DNA from: JARRKC01 sp037388505
GTDB lineage: Bacteria > Acidobacteriota > UBA6911 > RPQK01 > JAPXNP01
DNA length: 64,000 bases
Assembly (NCBI GenBank): GCA_037388505.1
Contig: JARRKC010000001.1
Coordinates: 186,001 to 250,000, forward strand
Direction of reading: 5' to 3'
The notes below the pieces were generated by a model. That model was not told the DNA's origin, did no database searches, and worked only from the letters and a program-made list of their open reading frames with translations. A program made the translations under genes and the position numbers. Below, in pieces: positions 43,844 through 52,366 of the stretch. Each line of letters opens with the position of its first letter. Within the stretch, counting starts at the first letter, position 1.

Positions 43844-43962
43844 GACAAGCTCCCAGCTTGTCCCGCCCCGAGGTCGTGACTCGACGAGCGTTGTCCACGC
43901 TGAGCTCCAGAGATCAGCCGGTGAGAACGGGAGAACGGGTAGGACGTCTATCCTACTCTCGG
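43843..43962 (+). repeat. Composite intergenic repeat, compact complete copy
   Basis: Running forward: the hairpin AGACAAGCTCCCAGCTTGTC, then CCGAGGTCGTGAC and GAGCGTTGTCCA. CTGAGCTCC, CGGTGAGAACGGGAGAAC and GGGTAGGACGTCTATCCTAC (its own small palindrome) follow. Because the terminal array is only one or two units here, this copy shows the core modules most clearly. It lies between the AmgK-like gene and asnS. Confidence 0.8.
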
Positions 43963-43978
43963 AACTCACCCCGTCGGT

Positions 43979-44007
43979 TTGTCGTTTCAGGGGTCCCCGT
44001 CTACAAT
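43979..44007 (+). promoter_or_regulatory. Likely promoter of asnS (leaderless)
   Basis: TTGTCG, a 17-base spacer and TACAAT (44002-44007), eight bases before the ATG at 44016. No Shine-Dalgarno-like sequence precedes the ATG. A leaderless or near-leaderless transcript is the simplest reading. Confidence 0.5.
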
Positions 44008-44015
44008 CGCTTCTC

Positions 44016-45305
44016 ATGCATGTCTACGTGGAGGATGTCGATAGACACGTTGGAGAGCCGGTCCAGATTCGAGGCTGGCTTTACCATAGAACCGACAAGG
44101 GGAAACTTCGCTTCCTGCTGGTTCGGGACGGCACCGGCACTATCCAAGCCGTCATCTTCAAGAAGAATGTCCCGCCGGAAGTCTTCGAAGCAGCCGACAC
44201 GGTGACCCAGGAATCCTCGATCGAGGTGACGGGAACTGTTCGTCGGGATGACCGGGCTCCCGGAGGATTCGAACTGGACGGAACCGACCTGCGTGTGATC
44301 CAGCTGGCCGATGAATACCCCATTACGCCCAAAGAGCATGGGACGGCGTTCCTGATGGAGAACCGACATCTCTGGCTGCGTTCTTCGCGGCAACACGCCA
44401 TCCTGCTCGTGCGGCACGAGATCATCCGTGCCGTCCGGGACTTCTTCGACGATCGCGGCTTCATTCTGGTGGACACGCCGATCCTGACGCCGGCCGCCTG
44501 TGAAGGCACCACCACGCTGTTCGAAATCGACTATTTCGGCGAGAAGGCCTATCTGAGCCAGTCGGGCCAGCTCTACAACGAGGCGGCTTGCATGTCCGTC
44601 GGAAAGACCTACTGCTTCGGACCGACCTTCCGCGCCGAAAAATCCAAAACCCGGCGGCATCTGATGGAGTTCTGGATGGTCGAACCCGAGGTCGCTTTCG
44701 CGGAGCTCGACGACATCATGCGGCTTGGTGAGGATCTGGTGAGCTCCATCGTCGAGCGGGTTCTCGATCGGCGCCGCGAAGAACTCAAAGTCCTCGAACG
44801 AGACACGACGCTCCTCGAGAAGATCCGGCCGCCATTCCCCCGGCTGACTTACCGGGAAGCCTTCGATCTGCTCGAAAAGGAGGGCACGCAGACGCCCCGC
44901 GGGTCCGACTTCGGCGGAGGAGACGAGACCATTCTGTCCTCCCGCTTCGAGCGCCCGCTGATCGTGCATCGCTATCCCGCAGCGGTCAAAGCCTTCTACA
45001 TGCAACCGGATGCCGAGGACCCGAGTCTGGCTCTATGCATGGACATGCTGGCCCCGGAAGGGTACGGCGAGATCATCGGCGGCAGTCAGAGGATTCATGA
45101 CCATGAGCTGCTCCTTCAGCGGCTGCGCGAAAGCCATCTCCCCCAGGAGGCCTTCCAATGGTACCTGGACCTGCGACGCTACGGGAGTGTGCCGCACTCC
45201 GGATTCGGCATGGGTATCGAGCGCGTTGTCGCCTGGATCTGTAAACTGGATCATGTCAGGGAGACGATTCCGTTCCCACGAATGCTCTATCGGATGTATC
45301 CCTGA
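44016..45305 (+). CDS. asnS: Asparaginyl-tRNA synthetase
   Basis: A 429-residue class IIb synthetase. The N-terminal OB fold is PVQIRGWLYHRTDKGKLRFLLVRDGTGTIQAV. Motif 2 lies in FGPTFRAEKSKTRRHLMEFWMVEPEVAF, with the Asn-type specificity segment GGSQRIHD. Motif 3 is GSVPHSGFGMGIERVVAWICKLDHVRETIPFPR. FGEKAYLSQSGQLYNEA and the C-terminal RMLYRMYP are typical of AsnRS rather than AspRS. Its presence means asparagine-tRNA need not be made solely by amidation. Longer frames from 43701 translate repeat DNA and were not used. folD follows after 35 bases. Confidence 0.95.
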   Translation: MHVYVEDVDRHVGEPVQIRGWLYHRTDKGKLRFLLVRDGTGTIQAVIFKKNVPPEVFEAADTVTQESSIEVTGTVRRDDRAPGGFELDGTDLRVIQLADEYPITPKEHGTAFLMENRHLWLRSSRQHAILLVRHEIIRAVRDFFDDRGFILVDTPILTPAACEGTTTLFEIDYFGEKAYLSQSGQLYNEAACMSVGKTYCFGPTFRAEKSKTRRHLMEFWMVEPEVAFAELDDIMRLGEDLVSSIVERVLDRRREELKVLERDTTLLEKIRPPFPRLTYREAFDLLEKEGTQTPRGSDFGGGDETILSSRFERPLIVHRYPAAVKAFYMQPDAEDPSLALCMDMLAPEGYGEIIGGSQRIHDHELLLQRLRESHLPQEAFQWYLDLRRYGSVPHSGFGMGIERVVAWICKLDHVRETIPFPRMLYRMYP

Positions 45306-45340
45306 AATCGAAAGTCGGAACCAAGACCCGGAGGGGAGCC

Positions 45341-46258
45341 ATGGAAACCAGAATCCTCAGCGGCAAGAAGATCGCCGATCAAATCAAGCAGGAAGTGGCC
45401 GATGAGGCTCGCCGTCTGACCGCTACCGGAATCACGCCGGGACTGGCCGTCGTGCTGGTCGGAAATGACCCGGCGTCGCAGATCTACACGCGGAACAAGA
45501 CGAGGACCTGCCAGGAGCTGGGGCTGAACTCGCAGTTGATCGAGCTGCCGGCGGCCACGACGACGAAGCACCTCCTCGGAGTCGTAGAACAGCTCAACCG
45601 GGATGATCTGGTCGACGGCGTGCTCGTCCAGCTGCCGCTGCCCGATCAGATCGACGAGCGGACGGTCCTCGATGCCATCTCTCCCGAGAAGGATGTGGAC
45701 GGCCTCCATCCTGTCAATGTCGGCCGCCTGGTCGCTGGTCAGTTCACCCTCGCTCCCTGTACTCCCATGGGCATCATGGAGATGCTGCGGCGGGAAGGTG
45801 TCCCCTTCAAAGGAGCCGAGGCGGTCGTCATCGGCCGCAGCAACATCGTCGGGAAGCCGATGGCGCTTTTGTTGCTTCACCAGCACGCTACGGTGACGAT
45901 CTGCCACTCGCGGACGCGAGACCTCCCGCAAGTGTGCCGTAGAGCCGATATTCTGGTCGCTGCCATCGGGCGGCCCGCCATGATCACCCGGGACTACGTG
46001 AAAGAAGGGGCGGTCGTCATCGACGTCGGCACGAATCGGATCGAATCGGAAGCTGAAGTCCGCCGGCTCTTCGGCGAGGACTCTCCGCGCATGGCAACGT
46101 TCGCCAAACGGGGCTCAACACTGGTCGGCGACGTTCATCCACGTGACGTCCTCGGCGTGGCGGCGGCGCTCACGCCTGTCCCCGGTGGTGTCGGACCGCT
46201 GACCATCGCCCACCTCGTCAAGAACACACTGCTCGCCTGCCAGGCGCGAAGAGGATGA
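45341..46258 (+). CDS. folD: Bifunctional methylenetetrahydrofolate dehydrogenase/cyclohydrolase
   Basis: A 305-residue FolD, which interconverts 5,10-methylene- and 10-formyl-tetrahydrofolate with NADP in the cytoplasm. Conserved parts are GLAVVLVGNDPASQIYTRNKTRTCQELG (catalytic Lys within YxxxK), VDGVLVQLPLP, PEKDVDGLHPVNVGRL, APCTPMGIMEMLRR, VVIGRSNIVGKPMALLLLHQHATVTICHSRT and TPVPGGVGPLTIAHLVKNTLLA. CQ..PGG and DVDG motifs are intact. It sits 35 bases after asnS with CGGAGGGG as ribosome site, so the two share a transcript. Confidence 0.96.
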   Translation: METRILSGKKIADQIKQEVADEARRLTATGITPGLAVVLVGNDPASQIYTRNKTRTCQELGLNSQLIELPAATTTKHLLGVVEQLNRDDLVDGVLVQLPLPDQIDERTVLDAISPEKDVDGLHPVNVGRLVAGQFTLAPCTPMGIMEMLRREGVPFKGAEAVVIGRSNIVGKPMALLLLHQHATVTICHSRTRDLPQVCRRADILVAAIGRPAMITRDYVKEGAVVIDVGTNRIESEAEVRRLFGEDSPRMATFAKRGSTLVGDVHPRDVLGVAAALTPVPGGVGPLTIAHLVKNTLLACQARRG

Positions 46259-46351
46259 CTCGGTGGTAACCTGAAAGGGCACGGGGACACTCGGTTCGCT
46301 GAGTCTCTCACCATGAAGATCTGGAGTTAAAGGCATCCGACTCGAGCAATC

Positions 46352-47293
46352 ATGAGAAAGACACTGATTCTGGTTTCCTGCTTCTTCTTTGTGAATGCTT
46401 TTGCGCAACTCAAGCCTGTCGAGAAGCTCAAGGTTTCCAAGGGACCCTACTTCTCTGCCATGAGCTCCGACGGGCTCCGACTCTTCGTGACCTGCTACGC
46501 CGACAGCGAGATCCAGGTGATCGATACGCGGGACAACAAGCCCTCCACGACCTTCTATGGCGGATACGAGCCGGTCGGAATCGCAGCGTCGCCGGACGGT
46601 GAGACGATTTTCGTGACCAGTATGAGCGGAGGCCTGGTGAAGGTGGTCAATGCCCGAACCTACGACATCCTCGATGACATCAAAGTTGCCGGGCGTCCCG
46701 TCAACGTCGTCATCGCGCCGAGCGGACTGGAGGCCTACGTCCTGAATCTCGGCCGCGGGAAGTTCGGCCGCGTCGATTTCATTGATACCGCCAGCCATCG
46801 CATCACGGGAGAAGTCAACATCGGCATTCGTCCCGTCCAGGCGGTTCTCTCACCGGTGGGAGATCAGCTTTTCGTCGTTTGCCTGGCCTCGGATGATGTG
46901 TATGCCATTGATGTCAACCGCCGCGAGGTCACGAAGAAGATCAGCGTCGGGCGAGGCCCGGATGGCATCACGCTTTCAAAGGACGGGCTTCAGCTCTATG
47001 TTTCGAACAGCATCTCCAACGACGTATCGGTGGTCGACCTCCTTGACCTGAAGGAAATCCGCCGAGTGAAGGTGGGTTCCAGACCGTTCTCGATTGCGGT
47101 AGGCCCGAAAGGCCGGATCTTCGTCGTCGAGACCGGCGACAAACAGATCGGGGTCTACGACTCGAACTTCAAGCCACTGACTTCGCTCAAGGCTGAGAAG
47201 AAGCCCGTCGACGTCGCGATCTCGAAGGACGGGCGGTTTGCCTACGTAACGGACGAACTGGATAACCGCGTGCTGGTGTTCCAGCTCCCCTGA
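46352..47293 (+). CDS. Secreted YVTN-type beta-propeller protein
   Basis: A 313-residue protein. The signal peptide is MRKTLILVSCFFFVNAFAQ. About seven repeats of the 40-residue propeller blade follow, for example PYFSAMSSDGLRLFVTCYADSEIQVIDTRDNKP, PVGIAASPDGETIFVTSMSGGLVKVVNARTYD, PVQAVLSPVGDQLFVVCLASDDVYAIDVNRRE and PDGITLSKDGLQLYVSNSISNDVSVVDLLDLKE. These periplasmic or surface propellers act as binding scaffolds; no enzymatic residues are visible. It is close to folD (93 bases) and 23 bases before the epimerase gene, possibly one operon. Confidence 0.87.
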   Translation: MRKTLILVSCFFFVNAFAQLKPVEKLKVSKGPYFSAMSSDGLRLFVTCYADSEIQVIDTRDNKPSTTFYGGYEPVGIAASPDGETIFVTSMSGGLVKVVNARTYDILDDIKVAGRPVNVVIAPSGLEAYVLNLGRGKFGRVDFIDTASHRITGEVNIGIRPVQAVLSPVGDQLFVVCLASDDVYAIDVNRREVTKKISVGRGPDGITLSKDGLQLYVSNSISNDVSVVDLLDLKEIRRVKVGSRPFSIAVGPKGRIFVVETGDKQIGVYDSNFKPLTSLKAEKKPVDVAISKDGRFAYVTDELDNRVLVFQLP

Positions 47294-47316
47294 TCCTGCG
47301 ATAGAATCAGACCGCC

Positions 47317-48279
47317 ATGCGGATCTTGCTTACGGGCGGCGCCGGCTTCATCGGTTCCCACGTGGCTGAAGCACTGCTTCAGCGCGGTCATGAACTCACC
47401 ATCGTCGACAATTTCAACGATTTCTACGCTCCCCGCATCAAGGAAGCCAACATCGAATCGGTGCGCCGCATCGGCGATTTCCAGCTGTGCCGCATTGATT
47501 TGCTGGATCTCGAGATTCTCCGGGACGTCTTTCGCGAGAGGCGCCCCGAAGTCATCATCCATCTGGCCGCCTACGCAGGGGTCCGGCCGTCGCTCCAAAA
47601 TCCCTCCCTGTACGATCGCGTCAACGTCACAGGAACGGCTCACCTCCTCGACCTGGCTCGCGATTCCGGCGTCCGGAGCTTCATTTTCGGCAGCACGTCG
47701 TCGGTCTATGGCGTCAACAGCAAAGTCCCCTTCACCGAGACCGACCCGCTGAACAAACTGATTTCTCCTTACGCGGTCACCAAGCGGGCCGCCGAGTTGC
47801 TCTGCTACAGCTATCACTATAACTACGGCCTTCCCGTCACGTGCCTGCGCTTCTTTACGGTCTACGGGCCCCGCCAACGCCCTGAGATGGCGATCCACAA
47901 GTTTACGCGGATGATCCTCAAGGGCGAACCGATCCCCATTTACCACCAGGGCCAGTCCGAGCGCGACTATACGTATGTGGACGACATCGTTCAGGGTGTA
48001 ACCTCGGCGCTCGACCATGGTTTCGACTTCGAGATCATCAACCTCGGCAACTCGCAGACCGTTCCGCTGCTCGATCTGGTTCGCCTGATCGAACTCAACA
48101 CGGGGGAGAAGGCGGATACCCGTCTGATGCCGGCCCAGCCCGGTGATGTGCCGATCACGTACGCGGATATCCGCAAGGCCCGACACCTTCTGGGCTACCG
48201 CCCTACAACGTCGATCGAGAAGGGGGTCGCCCGATTCGTCGAATGGTATCGGGACCAGCGAACCATGCTGGAGGGTTAG
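47317..48279 (+). CDS. NAD-dependent sugar epimerase (UDP-glucuronate 4-epimerase-like)
   Basis: A 320-residue extended short-chain dehydrogenase. MRILLTGGAGFIGSHVAEALLQRGHELTIVDNFNDFY is the NAD-binding Rossmann start. HLAAYAGVRPSLQNP, the catalytic FGSTSSVYG with YAVTK, CLRFFTVYGPRQRPEMAIHKFTRMI and DYTYVDDIVQG follow. The AGVRPSLQNP and FTVYGPxxRPDMA-type motifs favour UDP-glucuronate 4-epimerase over GalE. It would supply UDP-galacturonate for surface polysaccharide. TAGAAT lies nine bases before the ATG, with no clear ribosome site. Confidence 0.88.
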   Translation: MRILLTGGAGFIGSHVAEALLQRGHELTIVDNFNDFYAPRIKEANIESVRRIGDFQLCRIDLLDLEILRDVFRERRPEVIIHLAAYAGVRPSLQNPSLYDRVNVTGTAHLLDLARDSGVRSFIFGSTSSVYGVNSKVPFTETDPLNKLISPYAVTKRAAELLCYSYHYNYGLPVTCLRFFTVYGPRQRPEMAIHKFTRMILKGEPIPIYHQGQSERDYTYVDDIVQGVTSALDHGFDFEIINLGNSQTVPLLDLVRLIELNTGEKADTRLMPAQPGDVPITYADIRKARHLLGYRPTTSIEKGVARFVEWYRDQRTMLEG

Positions 48280-48357
48280 GCGACCGCTCCTTGCCGAACT
48301 GGTCGTCGGTATCTGCTGTATATTGAGGTCAGGAGTCGAACCCTCGAAGCGATCACC

Positions 48358-49233
48358 ATGCCACAGCAAAGACACGCAGGGATGCTTATCCCATCCGGAA
48401 CTCGGAACTCGCAACTCGGAACTTCCCTCCCGGGAAACCGGTTCCGCGCGCGGCTGCTCGTTTGGATGACTGCCTGGGTTGCGGCATGCAGCCTGGCCGT
48501 GGCCGGGGAAGAGCTCGATGTGCAGACCTACGCGGCCGACGGCAGCCGTGAGGAGAGCGGACGGATCTACATTGCCGATGCCGACTTCTTCCGCTTCGAT
48601 CCGGACGTGGACGCTCAGGGCAAACCTCAGGACAACTCGATCATCTTTCGTGCCGATACCAATCGGTTCATCGTGCTGGACCCGGACGCGAAAGACTACC
48701 TCATTCTCGATAAAGAGCGGGTACAACGGTTCTCGAACCAGCTGAAGAAGCAATTGCAGGAGATGCGGAAGCGGCTTGGCGAAGAGCCGCCCGACCAGAG
48801 CGCCGCACCCGAACCGGAGATGAAGGCGCAAGTCCCCGCTGGTACACACCGCTCCTCTCTGGATATCCGCAAGGTCGGCCCGGACGAAGACGGCACGAAG
48901 TATGAGGTGCTGGCCGACGGGAAGAGGACCACCGAGGTCTGGGTGAAGCCTCCCGAAGCGATCGGCCTGCAGCCGGACTCCCTGGAAGTCCTCCGCAAGA
49001 TGTCCGCGTTCTACGACTCCGTGGTCGAGTCGTTTTCCATCGATTTGCCGCGGGTGACCTTCTCAGACGATCCTTTCGCAGGTATCGCCGCAATGAACGG
49101 GTTCCCGGTGAAGATCAAAGACGTCGATTCCGGTCGGATCACCCGAATCGGCAACGCCAAGACCGTCGATCTCGACATGGCCCTGTTTGCACCGCCGGCC
49201 GACTATACCGAACGTGGGCTCAGTTTCCAGTGA
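48358..49233 (+). CDS. Secreted hypothetical protein (DUF4412-like)
   Basis: The frame gives 291 residues, but the first ~20 (MPQQRHAGMLIPSGTRNSQLGTS) are translated GGAACTC repeat DNA, so the true start is probably further in. RFRARLLVWMTAWVAACSLAVAG behaves as a signal peptide; the only later ATG (48466) would shorten its basic front. The mature part has two beta-rich halves around a helical linker: SGRIYIADADFFRFDPDVD, IIFRADTNRFIVLDPDAKDYLILDKERVQRFSNQLKKQLQEMRKRLGEE, then KYEVLADGKRTTEVWVKPPEAIGL and GFPVKIKDVDSGRITRIGNAKTVDLDMALFAPPADY. This matches the DUF4412 pattern of periplasmic beta proteins. The function is unknown. Confidence 0.72.
   Translation: MPQQRHAGMLIPSGTRNSQLGTSLPGNRFRARLLVWMTAWVAACSLAVAGEELDVQTYAADGSREESGRIYIADADFFRFDPDVDAQGKPQDNSIIFRADTNRFIVLDPDAKDYLILDKERVQRFSNQLKKQLQEMRKRLGEEPPDQSAAPEPEMKAQVPAGTHRSSLDIRKVGPDEDGTKYEVLADGKRTTEVWVKPPEAIGLQPDSLEVLRKMSAFYDSVVESFSIDLPRVTFSDDPFAGIAAMNGFPVKIKDVDSGRITRIGNAKTVDLDMALFAPPADYTERGLSFQ
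48372..48440. repeat. GGAACTC array reading into a protein's 5' end
   Basis: ACACGCAGGGATGC, TTATCCCATCC and several GGAACTCGGAACTCGCAACTC units occur here. This is a short form of the composite element, in frame with the secreted hypothetical gene at 48358. The array unit is the one seen at 34760-34805. Confidence 0.6.
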
Positions 49234-49246
49234 GAGACTCAGGCCC

Positions 49247-50536
49247 TCACCGGTTCTTTCTGTAATGCATGTCGGCGAACCGGATGTACTGCTGCCAGTC
49301 GTACTCCGTCAGGTCGTGACCACCGCTGCGAATGTGATAACCGATCCGATGCATGACCGGATGATCGACCGGCGGCATCTGGTCGACGCCAAGACCGTCC
49401 GTTCCCAGGATCCGGTAGACCGGATCCGCCGCCACAGCTGACAGGAATTCGCCGCGCGGATCGGACCATAGATCTTCCGCGGCGCTGGCTATGTAGAGTG
49501 GCCGGGGGGCGATCAGGGCCAGCAGTTCGTGCTGGTCGACCGGCAACGCGCTTTCGTGGTCGTTGTATTGCTTGAAATTCCCGCAGAACCAGTGCGGAAA
49601 GACGTTGTTGATCCGGGCGATCGTCTCGCCGAAGCGGCGACGAGACAGGGCGGCTCCTCCGCACCCCGATTCGTTCGAGATCACGATGGAGAACCTCTGG
49701 TCCTCGGCTCCGGCCCACAGAGCGGCCTTGCCCAGCCGGGAGTGGCCGATCACGACCACCTTCCGCCGGTCGATGTGGGAGTCGGTTTCGATGTAGTCCA
49801 TCGCCCGACTCAAACCCCAGGACCAGGCCGCAATAGCGCCCCACTGGTCGGCGGCCGGCGACTTCTGTCCCGGAAAATAGTAGAGACGCTGAACTCCGTT
49901 CTTGAATCCGTCGTCGACGTCGGGATCCAGATCTCCGTAGTACGCGGTGACCAAACCGTACCCGCTCTTGAGGATCAACTCGAGCGGCCATCGCGACACC
50001 GCGATCCCGCGTGTGGCTTCGGTCGCGTGATGGTCCGTAATCCCGAGTTTCTCGTCGTTGGGTACCCAGGCTTGGGTGATCTTGATATCGGATTCTCTGG
50101 TGATGGACTGATTGCCCTTGAAGTTCAGACCTAGAAACACCGGAACGGGCTTTTTGGCGGCGTTGGGAAGGTAGATGAGGAGGTGTACGGCGGGACCCTC
50201 ACTCCGCCGTGTCAAGAAGACGTCGACCTCCTCGCGGGTCGCCAACCCGCCCAGCGCGTCCTTGTCCCTCGACGTCACCTTGGAAGGCCGGTCCGGTACA
50301 GGGGGTGGAGCAGTTCCGTAGACCTGGGTTTCGAACGCCCTGAGGATCTCCGGGCGCCTCTTCTGGAACCAGGTCATGGCATTCGTCACCTGCGTACCAT
50401 CAGAAGCAACCAGCGGATTGGGCAGGGCATAGACCGGCACTTTGGTCTCGTCGTAGTTGGGTACGAACTCTCCACTTTGAGCCAGGCACACGGCGGCGAT
50501 CGACATAGCCGCTAATGCTGCGATGAGTTTCCGCAA
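49247..50536 (-). CDS. CE15-like glucuronoyl esterase / alpha/beta hydrolase, secreted
   Basis: A 429-residue secreted hydrolase. It has the signal peptide MRKLIAALAAMSIAAVCLAQ. The CE15 hallmark segment is RKVVVIGHSRLGKAALWAGAEDQRFSIVISNESGCGGAALSRR, with the nucleophile Ser in GHSRLGK. HWFCGNFKQYNDHESALPVDQHELLALIAPRPLYIASAAEDLWSDPRGEFLS carries the acid and structural loops, and HIRSGGHDLTEYDWQQYIRFAD supplies the catalytic His. CE15 enzymes split ester bonds between glucuronoxylan and lignin. The start is TTG at 50536, preceded by AGAAGGAAACTGAA; longer frames to 50752 lack a signal peptide. It is convergent with the hypothetical gene at 48358. Confidence 0.87.
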   Translation of the reverse strand: MRKLIAALAAMSIAAVCLAQSGEFVPNYDETKVPVYALPNPLVASDGTQVTNAMTWFQKRRPEILRAFETQVYGTAPPPVPDRPSKVTSRDKDALGGLATREEVDVFLTRRSEGPAVHLLIYLPNAAKKPVPVFLGLNFKGNQSITRESDIKITQAWVPNDEKLGITDHHATEATRGIAVSRWPLELILKSGYGLVTAYYGDLDPDVDDGFKNGVQRLYYFPGQKSPAADQWGAIAAWSWGLSRAMDYIETDSHIDRRKVVVIGHSRLGKAALWAGAEDQRFSIVISNESGCGGAALSRRRFGETIARINNVFPHWFCGNFKQYNDHESALPVDQHELLALIAPRPLYIASAAEDLWSDPRGEFLSAVAADPVYRILGTDGLGVDQMPPVDHPVMHRIGYHIRSGGHDLTEYDWQQYIRFADMHYRKNR

Positions 50537-50771
50537 TTCAGTTTCCTTCTCGATTCCAGGTAGTTGACCGCCGACCGGCGTATCCCGGCCGGCCCTCCCC
50601 CGGCTTCCCGCTGGACTCAGAGCAGACGAGTGAGCCGACCCGACCAATATCCTACAGCGGACCCACGGCCAACACAAAAAAAGGGGGTGGACAGAAGACG
50701 TCCCACAGGTCCCATCCGTTGGATGAACGTTCAGGAGGTGAGGGGGCGTCAAGCCCTCGACGAGGAGAGAT

Positions 50772-50800
50772 GGCCCGGGAGCAGAACCGGCTCCCGGGCC
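50772..50800. terminator. Strong 11-bp hairpin after the radical SAM gene
   Basis: GGCCCGGGAGC and GCTCCCGGGCC pair perfectly around a 7-base loop, 23 bases past the stop at 50823. No T-tract follows on either strand, so it may protect the mRNA 3' end rather than act as an intrinsic terminator. The rest of 50537-50771 shows no gene. Confidence 0.5.
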
Positions 50801-50822
50801 GAAAGGACACTCGTGTCCCGAG

Positions 50823-52088
50823 TCAGAAGCTGCCGGTCACGCCGCGGAAACGATTCTTGGCCTGTTTGGCCAACCACTTGACGACCCGCATGTCATCGTA
50901 ACAGTGACCCACGATCGAATTGAGGGTTGAAAAACAGGTCGTGTTGCAGCTCTTCTTCATCTCGTCCAACTGCACCAGCTCGAACCTGTCTGCTCCGACC
51001 TTGCCCCAATCGTAGGTGGCATCGTACATCGGAAAACAGGGGGCCAGAGTCCCGTCCTCGCGAATGATCAGTGTGTTCTGTCCCGCACGGCACGGCCAGG
51101 GCTCCACGCTTCCACGCATCATGTTCTTCATATTGAGGAGCTGTGCGATGGGGTTGGCCATTTTGTAGCCGGACTTGTGTTTCTCGACCAGCCAGTCGAT
51201 CAGGGCGTCGATGCGGGGGTGGTCCTCTTCAAGAATGAACGTGCTGTTGCGGTCGAGATGCTTGAAGTTGTCGTGCTCCATCATCGGAGATTCATTGATG
51301 TGATAGTCGGTGGCAATCTTATACTTGTTGCCGATCTCCGTCAGTTCCTTCACATCGTCGATATTGATGCGTGTGATGTTGATGTTGAGAAAGGCCGAAT
51401 AGCCATAGTATCGCTGCATTTCGACCATATACTCGAAGTTTTCCCAAATCGGCTTGATTGCCTTGGGAAGTTCCGGCCGGGCTTCCACACTGTCCACAGC
51501 CAGATTGATGACGGCAATACCGGCATCACCAAGTCGATCCATCACTTTGGGACGCAGCAATCGACCGTTGGTCGCCAGGTAGACAAAGAAACCCTTCTTT
51601 GCGGCGTAGTCCGTCACTTTGTGCACGAAGGGCCAACGCACCAAGGGCTCCCCGCCCATGAGCGCAAGGACGCGACAACCGATATCCTCGAGCCAGTCGA
51701 TGGAACGCCGTGCCGAGTCTTCGGTCATACCCTTGACCTTGTTGTTGTACGCCCAGCAATAGTGACAATCGAGATTGCATTTATAGTCGGTGAACAGATA
51801 AGCGACGATCGGTCGCAGTTCCTTGGAATGCCAACGTGATTTGAAATAGGGAACCCCCCAGGCCTTCCAGGCTCTCCATCCGTTGACCTTGTTGTATTCA
51901 GAGTCGGTCATTCGACGCAGCTTGGCCTCGGGTCGCTGGGGAAAGACCGGATCCGGGAGAGTCAGGACCTCGCCTCCAGGCCTCAATGGGTCCCGCCCTG
52001 GGCCGCCCATCAGTTCTTCGTGGACCTTCGTCTCGAGACGAAACAGCTGTTCGCTTCGGCCGGAAGGGGAATGCTGAACTGTACTCAC
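50823..52088 (-). CDS. Radical SAM protein of unknown substrate
   Basis: A 421-residue enzyme. The [4Fe-4S]/SAM motif is CNLDCHYC (Cys104, 108, 111) after PIVAYLFTDYK. LALMGGEPLVRWPFVHKVTDYAAKKGFFVYLATNGRLL and INLAVDSVEARPELPKA are core barrel strands. Further Cys occur late (WPCRAGQNTLIIREDGTLAPCFPMYDA, then KKSCNTTCFSTLNSIVGHC). They suggest a SPASM/twitch-like auxiliary cluster. The 90-residue N-terminal extension is unusual. The GTG at 52088 has AAAGGAG at good spacing. No small peptide gene, quinohaemoprotein or other obvious partner is adjacent; the nearest is the double-thioredoxin lipoprotein upstream. Sure of the superfamily only. Confidence 0.88.
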   Translation of the reverse strand: MSTVQHSPSGRSEQLFRLETKVHEELMGGPGRDPLRPGGEVLTLPDPVFPQRPEAKLRRMTDSEYNKVNGWRAWKAWGVPYFKSRWHSKELRPIVAYLFTDYKCNLDCHYCWAYNNKVKGMTEDSARRSIDWLEDIGCRVLALMGGEPLVRWPFVHKVTDYAAKKGFFVYLATNGRLLRPKVMDRLGDAGIAVINLAVDSVEARPELPKAIKPIWENFEYMVEMQRYYGYSAFLNINITRINIDDVKELTEIGNKYKIATDYHINESPMMEHDNFKHLDRNSTFILEEDHPRIDALIDWLVEKHKSGYKMANPIAQLLNMKNMMRGSVEPWPCRAGQNTLIIREDGTLAPCFPMYDATYDWGKVGADRFELVQLDEMKKSCNTTCFSTLNSIVGHCYDDMRVVKWLAKQAKNRFRGVTGSF

Positions 52089-52366
52089 TGCTGTCTCCTT
52101 TCAATCAAGAGGATGCCGGTCACACTCGGTCCTGATTTTCCATCAGAGCGACAATGCGCAAAGGCCGGTAACCTCACTCCAGTCAATCCGTCTCGTGATT
52201 TCATACACGAGTGAGCTACATCGAAACAAGATGAATCAGTCAGTTCCTCGGTATGTTGAAAGGCATCCTGCTGTTAACGCTATCGTAACGAATGAATCGC
52301 CGTCTGACAAGTGCGCTTGGGGGCTGAACGTACGCCCAGTGACGTCGGACGCCACCCTGGGATTGA

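Noticed and set aside
47242..48849. A 535-codon minus-strand frame
   Set aside because: Antisense to the epimerase and the hypothetical protein, both of which have clear families or signal peptides.
50564..50881. A 105-codon plus-strand frame between the esterase and radical SAM genes
   Set aside because: Arg/Pro/Ser-rich shadow composition, overlaps the radical SAM gene end and lacks a start signal.
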